From positions 1 through 7,916 of the forward strand of contig JAIMZO010000059.1 in assembly GCA_020054965.1 (NCBI GenBank): 7,916 nt of DNA, read 5' to 3'. Shown here piece after piece: positions 1 through 5,755 of this stretch (its first letter is position 1; each line of letters starts with the position of its first letter). A model generated the notes under the pieces. The model had not been told where the DNA came from, made no database searches, and saw nothing but the letters and a program-made list of their open reading frames with translations. This stretch comes from Spirochaeta sp. (GTDB taxonomy: Bacteria; Spirochaetota; Spirochaetia; Sphaerochaetales; Sphaerochaetaceae). The translations under genes and the position numbers were made by a program.

Positions 1-468
1 ATGGCAAAAAAGTACGTCTGGATAACGACCCCTTATCTTATCCTCGATAATGAAATGCTCACTGCGCTGAAGATTGCCGCCCAAAGTGGTGTAGATGTGC
101 GTATCATTACCCCTCATAAACCTGATAAATGGTATGTATTTGCTGTTACAAGAGAGAATTACCGGCCTTTGTTGGAGTCTGGGGTGAAAATTTATGAGTA
201 TATTCCCGGATTCTTGCATGCAAAGATGTTCGTCAGCGATGACCGTGTTGCCATCATCGGTACAATCAATATGGATTATCGGTCATTCTACCTGCACTTT
301 GAAAACGGGGTGGCATTCTATGGCTCATCTGTAGTGCAGAAGGTACATACTGATATACGAAATACGTTGGATGTAAGTAGAAGAATCACCATGGATTTTG
401 TAAAGAATCGCTCGTGGATTAAGAAGTTTACCGGGATGGTCTTGAAACTGGCCGCCCCGTTGTTATAG
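1..468 (+). CDS. cls: Cardiolipin synthase, C-terminal part (5' end outside window)
   Basis: This is the second phospholipase D domain of a bacterial cardiolipin synthase, the membrane enzyme that joins two phosphatidylglycerols (or a related donor) into cardiolipin. The HKD motif is intact: H73, K75 and D80 in HAKMFVSD, followed by GTINMDYRS (87-95). Other family hallmarks are TPYLILDNEM near the start, GVDVRI, and the usual ending in APLL. Cls proteins are normally about 480-510 residues with two HKD motifs and N-terminal membrane segments, so the 155 residues here are only the last third. The ATG at base 1 is most likely an internal methionine and not the start, because the reading begins in the middle of a conserved domain block. 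The stop TAG overlaps the Shine-Dalgarno of the next gene, so the two are probably co-transcribed. The family call is secure; which Cls paralogue it is cannot be told. Confidence 0.93.
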   Translation: MAKKYVWITTPYLILDNEMLTALKIAAQSGVDVRIITPHKPDKWYVFAVTRENYRPLLESGVKIYEYIPGFLHAKMFVSDDRVAIIGTINMDYRSFYLHFENGVAFYGSSVVQKVHTDIRNTLDVSRRITMDFVKNRSWIKKFTGMVLKLAAPLL

Positions 469-476
469 GAGGAAAG

Positions 477-1361
477 ATGCGATTTCTCAATTATGGTTCT
501 GTCAATATTGATTTGATTTTCACGGTAGACCACATTGTAAAAGGCGGGGAGACACTGCAGAGCACGTCTCTCACCAAAAGTGCCGGGGGCAAGGGTGCAA
601 ACCAGAGTGCTGCCCTTGCTAAAGCTGGTGCTGAGGTTTTTCATGCAGGAAAGATTGGGGAGGATGGCGCATTCCTGTTGGAGTTGCTCTCAAGCTATGG
701 GGTCGATACTTCTCTCATCCATCGGTATGAAGGGGCGACAGGACAGGCGTTGATACAGCTGGATAGCAATAAACAGAATGCAATCATCCTCTACGGAGGA
801 GGGAACACTGCCATTACCATCGATGAGATTGATAAAGCGCTCAAGCAATTTTCCTCAGGTGATATGCTGGTTCTCCAGAACGAGATTGTCCACAATGGGC
901 ACCTGATCCGTGAAGCGAAGAAAAGGGGGATGAAGGTTTGCATGAATCTGGCGCCCTATGACCAAAGTGTACGCAATCTTCCTCTGTCACTTCTGGATCT
1001 TCTGGTAGTAAATGAGATCGAAGGGGCCAACCTTGCCGATCTTCCAGAGGGCAGTGCTTTTTCCGATATTCTGGAACAGCTTGTTAAGAATTATCCTGAG
1101 AGCGAAATTCTCCTGACTATTGGGAAGGAGGGCTGTCTCTACGGTTACAAGGATCAGAGGATCAGTGAGGGAATCTACGACACTCCGGTTGTTGATACCA
1201 CAGCAGCAGGTGATACCTTCATCGGATACTATCTGGCTTCGCTCTCACGTGGGCTCTCCATAGGGGAGTGTTTGCGTGCAGCCAGCAAAGCGGCTGGGCT
1301 TGCTGTCTCTCGCCCAGGGGCCATGGCATCGATCCCCCTGGCGAATGAGGTATTCGACTAG
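477..1361 (+). CDS. rbsK: Ribokinase (PfkB-family carbohydrate kinase)
   Basis: This 294-residue cytoplasmic kinase of the PfkB/ribokinase family probably phosphorylates D-ribose to ribose 5-phosphate with ATP. The N-terminal strand ends in GSVNID, followed by the substrate-binding signature GGKGANQ (37-43), which is typical of ribokinases. Further on are CMNLAP (155-160), the NEIE metal/phosphate motif (179-182) and the ATP-site signature DTTAAGDTF (240-248) with catalytic base D246. The glycine usual in DTTGAGD is alanine here, a common variant. Length matches the family (about 300). AGGAGG at 467-472 overlaps the preceding TAG and sits 4 bases from the ATG, which fixes the start. It follows cls in what looks like one transcript and ends at a strong hairpin. 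Ribose is the likeliest substrate, but other PfkB substrates such as a nucleoside or deoxyribose are not excluded. Its nearness to xylBA suggests a pentose-use neighbourhood. Confidence 0.9.
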   Translation: MRFLNYGSVNIDLIFTVDHIVKGGETLQSTSLTKSAGGKGANQSAALAKAGAEVFHAGKIGEDGAFLLELLSSYGVDTSLIHRYEGATGQALIQLDSNKQNAIILYGGGNTAITIDEIDKALKQFSSGDMLVLQNEIVHNGHLIREAKKRGMKVCMNLAPYDQSVRNLPLSLLDLLVVNEIEGANLADLPEGSAFSDILEQLVKNYPESEILLTIGKEGCLYGYKDQRISEGIYDTPVVDTTAAGDTFIGYYLASLSRGLSIGECLRAASKAAGLAVSRPGAMASIPLANEVFD

Positions 1362-1390
1362 GAATTCACCCATACAATCAGGTAAAGATA

Positions 1391-1423
1391 GAAGCCAGTG
1401 ATGTTTCCCTCATCACTGGCTTC
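1391..1423. terminator. Bidirectional hairpin terminator between convergent genes
   Basis: A perfect 13-bp inverted repeat (GAAGCCAGTGATG at 1391-1403, CATCACTGGCTTC at 1411-1423) encloses a 7-base loop. It lies 29 bases after the ribokinase stop and 42 bases beyond the stop of the minus-strand gene, so it is placed to end both transcripts. T-runs are short on either side (AATATTTG on plus, TATCTTTA on minus), so termination strength is uncertain, but the stem is long and uninterrupted. Confidence 0.8.
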
Positions 1424-1465
1424 AATATTTGCAAGCTTGTCTGTCCGGACGCGCTTCAATCTGTC

Positions 1466-1705
1466 TTAATTGGCAACCACGAACAACATCCTGTTCGTTC
1501 CCTCTTCTGAAACGGAATAGGTGAAGTTGTACGCATTCGACTCAACTTCAAAGTATCCAAACTCATCGGCGGTAAAGATGTTTCTCTCGGGGATGGAGGC
1601 GTGCAACTTGAGTACTGCCGTATCCTGCCTGCCGGCAGCAAAAAGAGCAGAAGAGAAGACGGTCATCAAGATGGCTGTCAGTATGATGGCTTTAAGCTTC
1701 TTCAT
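1466..1705 (-). CDS. Small exported protein of unknown function
   Basis: This 79-residue protein starts with a clear Sec signal peptide: MKKLK, a hydrophobic stretch at about residues 6-22, and a probable signal peptidase site after ALFA (about residue 23). The mature part is only about 55 residues, with alternating polar and hydrophobic residues that suggest beta strands and no cysteine. I do not recognise a named domain. The N-terminal style of the mature part (AAGRQDTAVLKLHASIP) reminds me of small secreted or surface beta-proteins of spirochaetes, usually longer; that is an impression only. Start choice is well supported: AAAGGAG lies 7 bases upstream of the ATG. It is a single-gene unit with its own strong promoter and a palindromic operator, and it ends at the hairpin shared with the ribokinase gene. 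The reading frame stays open for 35 codons past the TAA, so it could be a shortened relative of a longer protein. Confidence 0.72.
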   Translation of the reverse strand: MKKLKAIILTAILMTVFSSALFAAGRQDTAVLKLHASIPERNIFTADEFGYFEVESNAYNFTYSVSEEGTNRMLFVVAN

Positions 1706-1718
1706 CTTCTTACTCCTT

Positions 1719-1734
1719 TGTAACCGTTGTTACA
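1719..1734. promoter_or_regulatory. Operator-like palindrome over the transcription start
   Basis: TGTAAC (1719-1724) and GTTACA (1729-1734) form a perfect 6-bp inverted repeat around CGTT. It covers roughly +1 to +15 of the predicted transcript of the exported-protein gene and ends next to its Shine-Dalgarno. That placement is typical of a repressor operator (LacI-, GntR- or TetR-like dimers bind such sites). As RNA it could also form a weak hairpin next to the ribosome site. No regulator gene of those families is in the window. Confidence 0.55.
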
Positions 1735-1739
1735 GTTAT

Positions 1740-1768
1740 ATAGTATGTAAGATGTAAGAAGATGTCAA
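1740..1768 (-). promoter_or_regulatory. Sigma-70-type promoter of the small exported protein
   Basis: On the minus strand there is a perfect TTGACA (-35, plus coordinates 1763-1768), exactly 17 bases, then TACTAT (-10, 1740-1745, four of six consensus). Just upstream (about 1769-1796) is an AT-only-like tract that resembles an UP element. The predicted start site is near 1733, about 28 bases before the ATG, leaving room for the Shine-Dalgarno. Confidence 0.7.
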
Positions 1769-1815
1769 TATATAATAAAAATAAATTGTTATAATAGAAG
1801 AAATTATATATTGTC

Positions 1816-1858
1816 ATATGTTAGAAGAAGTAACCTATAACATATACCAATAACATAT
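1816..1858. repeat. Three copies of octamer TAACATAT
   Basis: TAACATAT occurs at 1838-1845 and 1851-1858 (13 bases from start to start) and inverted at 1816-1823 (ATATGTTA). All three copies are exact. They could be regulator sites or chance in AT-rich DNA. Confidence 0.4.
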
Positions 1859-1897
1859 CACATTACACAAGTTTCATGAGAAAATCTGCGAGAAGTA

Positions 1898-1910
1898 GTC
1901 ACTTATGACA
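1898..1910. repeat. 13-bp site GTCACTTATGACA, copy 1
   Basis: This site matches copy 2 at 2010-2022 in 12 of 13 bases and in the same orientation. It contains the inverted arms GTCA/TGAC. See the findings for the mobile-element-end interpretation. Confidence 0.5.
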
Positions 1911-2009
1911 TGATGAAATCGTCGAATCTGAGAGGGATTGAATAATAATGAAGAAATATTACTTGTGGCACATCCCATGATATGACAAAAGACATGTACA
2001 AAGGTACCT

Positions 2010-2022
2010 GTCACTTCTGACA
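2010..2022. repeat. 13-bp site GTCACTTCTGACA, copy 2
   Basis: With the preceding T, this copy has perfect arms TGTCA/TGACA around CTTC. Read on the minus strand it begins TGTCAGAAGTGACAGGTACC, which has the look of an insertion-sequence terminus. Copy 1 lies 112 bp away in the same orientation. Confidence 0.5.
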
Positions 2023-2028
2023 AGAGGT

Positions 2029-2060
2029 GCGTGGAAGAAGTTCCGTATCTTCTTCCACAC
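2029..2060 (-). terminator. Hairpin directly after the AraC-type regulator
   Basis: A 12-bp stem (plus strand GCGTGGAAGAAG at 2029-2040 and CTTCTTCCACAC at 2049-2060, one G-T pair) with an 8-base loop begins immediately beyond the regulator's TAA. No U-run follows, so it may be a weak terminator or an mRNA-end stabiliser. Confidence 0.6.
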
Positions 2061-2852
2061 TTACAAGCCGAGAAGTTGCAAATGGGTCTTTCGGTAGGAA
2101 GAGGGGCTGCTCCCTGTGGATTGCTTGAAGCGTTTGGAGAAATGGAACTCAGAACAAAACTGCAGTTTCTCTGAAATTTCCTTGATGGATTGGGTTGTGC
2201 TGGTAAGTAGTGCACGTGCCACTTCAAGCTGCAGGTTTGAGTAATACCGCATCGGGGTGGTGTTCATGCGTTTCTTGAACAGACGAACAAAATATGAAGG
2301 ATCGAGTTGTACATGGTCGGCGATCATCTGCAGACTCAGATTGTCAAAGACATGTCGTTGCATATAGCGGATGGCTTTCTCGAGGTGCACATTCTCCCCT
2401 TGATTCTCTTCCAGCTTTGTGCCGGCAGCAAGGTTGTACAAGAGGCCGAGCATCTGGTGGCAGGCACTGATGCGTAATTCCTTCAGTTGGCTGAGACCCT
2501 TGTCCCTGACTTCCTCAAAGAAGAAACGCCAGTTTGTTCCCAGCCGAATAGGGTTCATTGTTTCCAGCTTGTTCACCAAATCCTGTTCTTCAGGACAGTT
2601 GATCAGGGTGGCATAATAGGTGAGACCAGCCTGGCGGTCGGCCTCGATAGCATGCACAGTTCCCCCAGTGGTTACAAACAATGAGCCTGGTGAGATGGTG
2701 TATCGGTTTTGGGCATTGCTGAACGTGCCACTTCCACTGACAAAGTAGTGGACTTCAAATTGTCCAGGCTCGTGATTGTGTACTCGCTGATGCCACAGGA
2801 GTTCCTGTTCTTCATGCATTTGGAATACAAAGACCGCATCTAATAGTTCCAT
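2061..2852 (-). CDS. AraC-family regulator, probable xylose operon activator
   Basis: This 263-residue transcription factor has an N-terminal cupin-like sugar-binding domain (about residues 20-85, with HNHEPGQFEVHYFVSGSG and the following glycine-rich turns) and a C-terminal AraC-type DNA-binding domain with two helix-turn-helix units: about 172-216 (LSLQMIADHVQLDPSYFVRL) and about 222-255 (SIKEISEKLQFCSEFHFSK). Family knowledge says such proteins sense a sugar and usually activate a neighbouring catabolic operon. It is divergent from xylB with 86 bp between start codons, so xylose sensing is the natural inference. No Shine-Dalgarno precedes the ATG, and an in-frame TGA lies one codon upstream, so the start cannot move outward. 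The next methionine (residue 12) also lacks a ribosome site. A promoter placed so that +1 falls on the ATG suggests a leaderless mRNA. Substrate is inferred from context only. Confidence 0.9.
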   Translation of the reverse strand: MELLDAVFVFQMHEEQELLWHQRVHNHEPGQFEVHYFVSGSGTFSNAQNRYTISPGSLFVTTGGTVHAIEADRQAGLTYYATLINCPEEQDLVNKLETMNPIRLGTNWRFFFEEVRDKGLSQLKELRISACHQMLGLLYNLAAGTKLEENQGENVHLEKAIRYMQRHVFDNLSLQMIADHVQLDPSYFVRLFKKRMNTTPMRYYSNLQLEVARALLTSTTQSIKEISEKLQFCSEFHFSKRFKQSTGSSPSSYRKTHLQLLGL

Positions 2853-2858
2853 AAGTCA

Positions 2859-2888
2859 ATAATACATATGTTTTCACAATCTTGTCTA
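2859..2888 (-). promoter_or_regulatory. Predicted promoter of the AraC-type gene, leaderless
   Basis: Minus strand: TAGACA (-35, plus 2883-2888, five of six) - 18 bases - TATTAT (-10, plus 2859-2864, five of six). Six bases separate the -10 from the ATG, so the start site would be the A of the start codon itself. The -35 overlaps the first direct repeat, which allows autoregulation. Confidence 0.5.
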
Positions 2889-2902
2889 TGGTAATCGTGT
2901 CT
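2878..2902. promoter_or_regulatory. Direct repeat in the divergent control region, likely AraC-type binding site
   Basis: AATCTTGTCT (2878-2887) and AATCGTGTCT (2893-2902) match in 9 of 10 bases, 15 bp from start to start. Each is followed by ATGG and TAAT, so the similarity extends with small spacing changes. AraC-family monomers bind tandem half-sites near the promoter they activate, commonly nearer 20 bp apart, so the 15-bp period is slightly short. The second copy sits where a -35 element for xylB would be. Confidence 0.55.
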
Positions 2903-2913
2903 TTGATGGGTAA

Positions 2914-2922
2914 TGCTATAAC
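2914..2922 (+). promoter_or_regulatory. Possible extended -10 for xylB
   Basis: TGCTATAAC matches an extended -10 (TGnTATAAT) in all but the last base. No good -35 is present; the second direct repeat occupies that place, as at activator-dependent promoters. A difficulty is that the predicted start near 2929 would remove most of the Shine-Dalgarno, so the true promoter may lie further upstream. Confidence 0.3.
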
Positions 2923-2929
2923 AAAGGAG
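2923..2929 (+). promoter_or_regulatory. Shine-Dalgarno that fixes the xylB start
   Basis: AAAGGAG lies 9 bases before the ATG at 2939. The frame is open further upstream to a TTG at 2882 and to ATGs at 2888 and 2906, but those lack a ribosome site and would add residues before the conserved kinase N-terminus. Confidence 0.8.
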
Positions 2930-2938
2930 AGGATTTGT

Positions 2939-4417
2939 ATGCAAGTTGTTATAGGAATTGATACTGGCACCCAGAGCACCAAGGTACTCTGTTATGATGC
3001 TGAGACAAAGCAAGTCCTGCTGACCGTCAGTGCCTCCCACGAGATGGAGAGCCGGGATGATGGGACACGTGAGCAAGAAGCTGTATGGTATCTGGATGCA
3101 ATCAGGTCCTGCTTTGCCCAGATAGATCCAAAGATCAAGGAGAAGGCAGTCGCAATCGGCGTCTCTGCACAGCAACATGGGTTTGTTCCCGTTGGAAAGG
3201 ATGGAGAGGTGCTGGCTCCAGTCAAACTCTGGTGTGATACCTCAACCAAAGCACAGTGTGACGAACTTACGAAGAAACTCGGGGGAGAAGAGAGGGTGTT
3301 CGAGCTCCTGGGAAACCAGATTCTTCCCGGCTATACCTTGTCCAAGATCCTTCACTTGAAACAACATCGGCCAGATGCATATGCAAAGCTGGCGCATATC
3401 CTTCTTCCCCATGATTACATCAATCTGTATCTGACGGGAGTCTACAGTGCTGAAGCAGGTGATGCTTCCGGTACTGCCTTCTTTGATGTAAAGAACAAGG
3501 CATGGAGCAGGGAAGTACTGCTGGCGGTGGATGAGGAGCGTGATCTCTATAGCATGTTGCCGCCGATTACCAAGGCAGGGGATGCAGCTGGCAAGGTACA
3601 GGCATCAACGGCAAAGGAGCTTGGCATCCCACAAGGGATTCCTGTCTCCTGTGGTGCAGGGGACAATATGGCAGGAGCCATTGGAACCGGTTGTGTGGGA
3701 AAGGGCGATCTGACCATGAGCATGGGGACCAGCGGTACACTGTTCGGATACAGTGATGCTTGCATTACCGACCGAAAAGGCAGACTTGCAGCCTTCTGTT
3801 CTTCCACCGGTGGGTATCTTCCACTGCTCTGTACCATGAACTGCACCATTACCACAGAGTCGGTGAGACAGCTCTTCGGCTATGATGTCAAGGAACTTGA
3901 CAGGCTGGCTGAGAAGGCTCCCATTGGCTGTGAGGGGGTGACCATGCTTCCTTTCTTCAACGGAGAGAGAGTGCCTAACCTGCCACACGGAAAGGGAGTG
4001 ATCGCCGGTCTGGATATGGGGAATATGAAGGTTGAGAACATTGCCCGGGCTGCCTTGGAAAGTTCCATCTATGCCATGAAGGGTGGATTGGATGCATTCA
4101 GGGAGCTTGGCTTTATCCCCAAGCGGATCATCCTCACCGGCGGTGGGGCTAAGAGTGCCATCTGGAGACAGATCGCATGTGATGTGATGCAGTTGCCGGT
4201 TTCTGTACCAGAAGTCGGAGAGAGTGCTGCCTTTGGAGCAGCTCTCCAGGCATTATGGACCCTCAAGGGAGGGTCGATTGTGGACCTTGCATCAGAGCAT
4301 GTGCGGTTTGATGATGCAAAGGGTTGTGAACCGAATAAGGAAGCAGGAACGCAGTATGCGAAGGCATACGAGCGTTATCAATCGTATGTTGAGGCGATGA
4401 CGCCTATATTTCAGTAG
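2939..4417 (+). CDS. xylB: Xylulokinase (FGGY family)
   Basis: This 492-residue cytoplasmic kinase phosphorylates D-xylulose to D-xylulose 5-phosphate with ATP, the second step of xylose catabolism. The FGGY domains are complete. The first phosphate-binding motif GIDTGTQSTK (6-15) starts just after the methionine chosen here. The sugar-contact segment SAQQHG (76-81) and LWCDTST (97-103) follow. GAGDNMAGAIG (239-249) carries the catalytic base D242. SMGTSGTLF (261-269) and the nucleotide motif LTGGGAKS (399-406) complete the C-terminal lobe. Length is normal for XylB. It is followed after 9 bp by xylA, whose AGGAGG overlaps the xylB TAG, so the two are one operon with kinase first, the reverse of the E. 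coli order. Control by the divergent AraC-type protein is inferred. Another FGGY substrate is unlikely given the xylA partner. Confidence 0.95.
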   Translation: MQVVIGIDTGTQSTKVLCYDAETKQVLLTVSASHEMESRDDGTREQEAVWYLDAIRSCFAQIDPKIKEKAVAIGVSAQQHGFVPVGKDGEVLAPVKLWCDTSTKAQCDELTKKLGGEERVFELLGNQILPGYTLSKILHLKQHRPDAYAKLAHILLPHDYINLYLTGVYSAEAGDASGTAFFDVKNKAWSREVLLAVDEERDLYSMLPPITKAGDAAGKVQASTAKELGIPQGIPVSCGAGDNMAGAIGTGCVGKGDLTMSMGTSGTLFGYSDACITDRKGRLAAFCSSTGGYLPLLCTMNCTITTESVRQLFGYDVKELDRLAEKAPIGCEGVTMLPFFNGERVPNLPHGKGVIAGLDMGNMKVENIARAALESSIYAMKGGLDAFRELGFIPKRIILTGGGAKSAIWRQIACDVMQLPVSVPEVGESAAFGAALQALWTLKGGSIVDLASEHVRFDDAKGCEPNKEAGTQYAKAYERYQSYVEAMTPIFQ

Positions 4418-4426
4418 GAGGATGTA

Positions 4427-5755
4427 ATGGAATATTTTGTCGGAGATCAGGAATATTTTAAGGGAATCGGAAAGATTGCGTTCGAGGGAAAGGGAAGCAA
4501 GAACCCGCTCGCATTCAAGTATTATGATGAGAAGAAGATGATTGGCGGCAAGACAATGGCCGAGCATCTTCGCTTTGCAACTGCCTACTGGCATAGTTTC
4601 TGTGCAGATGGTACGGATCCCTTCGGTAGTGCAACGATGGACTTCCCCTTCAGGAAGTCTGACCCGTATGCGAATGCAGTTGCCAAGGCTGATGCAGCTT
4701 TCGAGTTCTTCACCAAGCTGGGGACTCCCTTCTATTGTTTCCATGATGTGGATGCTTCTCCCGATAGTGAAGATGCGGTTACCTATGAGCAGACGTTTCA
4801 CAAGATTGCTGACGAATTGCTCGCAAGGCAGAAAGCAAGTGGCGTGAAATTGCTTTGGAATACCGCAAATGTGTTCACGCATCCCATCTACATGAACGGA
4901 GCAGCAACCAACCCTGATTTCAATGTTGTCGCCCGTGCAGCAGTGCAGGTGAAGAACAGTCTGGATGTGAACGTAAAACTCGGTGGGCAGAATTATGTCT
5001 TCTGGGGCGGTAGAGAGGGGTACATGAGTCTCTTGAATACCGACATGAAGAGAGAACAGGATCACCTGGCACGATTCCTTACCATGGCACGTGACTATGG
5101 TCGGAGTATCGGGTTCAAGGGAACCTTCCTGATCGAACCAAAGCCGATGGAACCGACCAAGCACCAGTATGACTATGATGCTGCCACCACAATTGGATTC
5201 CTCAAGGAGTATGATCTGGATAAGGATTTCAAGTGCAATATTGAAGCCAACCATGCAACCTTGGCAGGTCACACCTTCGACCATGACCTGTTGGTCGCTG
5301 CTAGTCGCGGTATGCTTGGCAGTGTCGATGCAAACCAGGGTGACCCGATCAATGGATGGGATACTGATGAGTTCCCGACCGACGTATATGCTACCACGAT
5401 GGCGATGTTGGTCATCTTGCGGCATGGTGGACTGGGCAGCGGTGGACTGAACTTTGATGCAAAACGAAGGCGTAACTCCACCGACCTTGAAGATCTCTTC
5501 ATCGCTCATATCGGTGGTATGGATAGTTTTGCTCTTGGTCTTGAGGTTGCCCACAAGATCATCGATGAAGGATTGTTCGATACTTTCGTCAAGAACCGCT
5601 ATGCTTCATTTGATGCAGGGGAAGGAAAGAAGTTTGAAGATGGTTCCATGGATCTTGCATCTCTGGCTGCTATCGGTCGCAATGTCCAGATCGAGAAGCG
5701 CAGTGGGAAGCAGGAGTACCTGAACAATCTGGTAAACTCCTACCTCTTCGGCTAG
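4427..5755 (+). CDS. xylA: Xylose isomerase, class II
   Basis: This 442-residue TIM-barrel enzyme interconverts D-xylose and D-xylulose using two divalent metals. All metal ligands expected for the family can be placed: E237 (IEPKP), E273 and H276 (NIEANH), D301 (DANQGD), D312 and D314 (WDTDEFP) and D344 (NFDAK). The catalytic histidine is H106 in CFHDVDA, with D109. The length and the N-terminal extension before the barrel mark it as class II, the type found in E. coli, Firmicutes and Bacteroidetes. AGGAGG at 4416-4421, overlapping the xylB stop, gives the start. It ends in a CTAG shared with the convergent permease gene, so no terminator fits between them. Codons TTA, CTA and TCA are absent over most of the gene, which suggests codon selection and high expression. 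Confidence 0.97.
   Translation: MEYFVGDQEYFKGIGKIAFEGKGSKNPLAFKYYDEKKMIGGKTMAEHLRFATAYWHSFCADGTDPFGSATMDFPFRKSDPYANAVAKADAAFEFFTKLGTPFYCFHDVDASPDSEDAVTYEQTFHKIADELLARQKASGVKLLWNTANVFTHPIYMNGAATNPDFNVVARAAVQVKNSLDVNVKLGGQNYVFWGGREGYMSLLNTDMKREQDHLARFLTMARDYGRSIGFKGTFLIEPKPMEPTKHQYDYDAATTIGFLKEYDLDKDFKCNIEANHATLAGHTFDHDLLVAASRGMLGSVDANQGDPINGWDTDEFPTDVYATTMAMLVILRHGGLGSGGLNFDAKRRRNSTDLEDLFIAHIGGMDSFALGLEVAHKIIDEGLFDTFVKNRYASFDAGEGKKFEDGSMDLASLAAIGRNVQIEKRSGKQEYLNNLVNSYLFG

Larger units (their letters stand above)
1706..2060. other. Intergenic region, 355 bp, AT-rich then repeat-bearing
   Basis: No convincing gene is seen on either strand. The part nearest the exported-protein gene holds its operator and promoter. 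Bases about 1735-1870 are markedly AT-rich compared with the genes around them. Bases about 1898-2022 return to ordinary composition and carry two copies of a 13-bp site. The stretch ends in the hairpin behind the AraC-type gene. Short reading frames (for example MKKYYLWHIP from 1949) are too small and lack a well-placed ribosome site. Confidence 0.7.

Noticed and set aside
1..3. ATG at base 1 as the true start of the cardiolipin synthase gene
   Set aside because: The sequence begins inside a conserved domain block, and the family is about three times longer. The first HKD motif must lie upstream of the window.
1949..1981. Ten-codon peptide MKKYYLWHIP
   Set aside because: Too short, with only a poorly spaced purine stretch upstream; nothing distinguishes it from chance.
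1874..2227. 117-codon minus-strand frame overlapping the end of the AraC-type gene
   Set aside because: Its start lies inside the regulator in another frame, with no ribosome site. Only its tail covers the intergenic region, and it shows no domain I recognise.
2882..2938. Longer xylB start at TTG 2882 or ATG 2888/2906
   Set aside because: No ribosome site before them, and the conserved kinase N-terminus begins directly after the ATG at 2939, which has AAAGGAG well placed.
4292..5554. Long minus-strand reading frame opposite xylB and xylA
   Set aside because: It lies in codon register with two clearly identified genes, its protein has no recognisable domain, and its openness is explained by codon bias.
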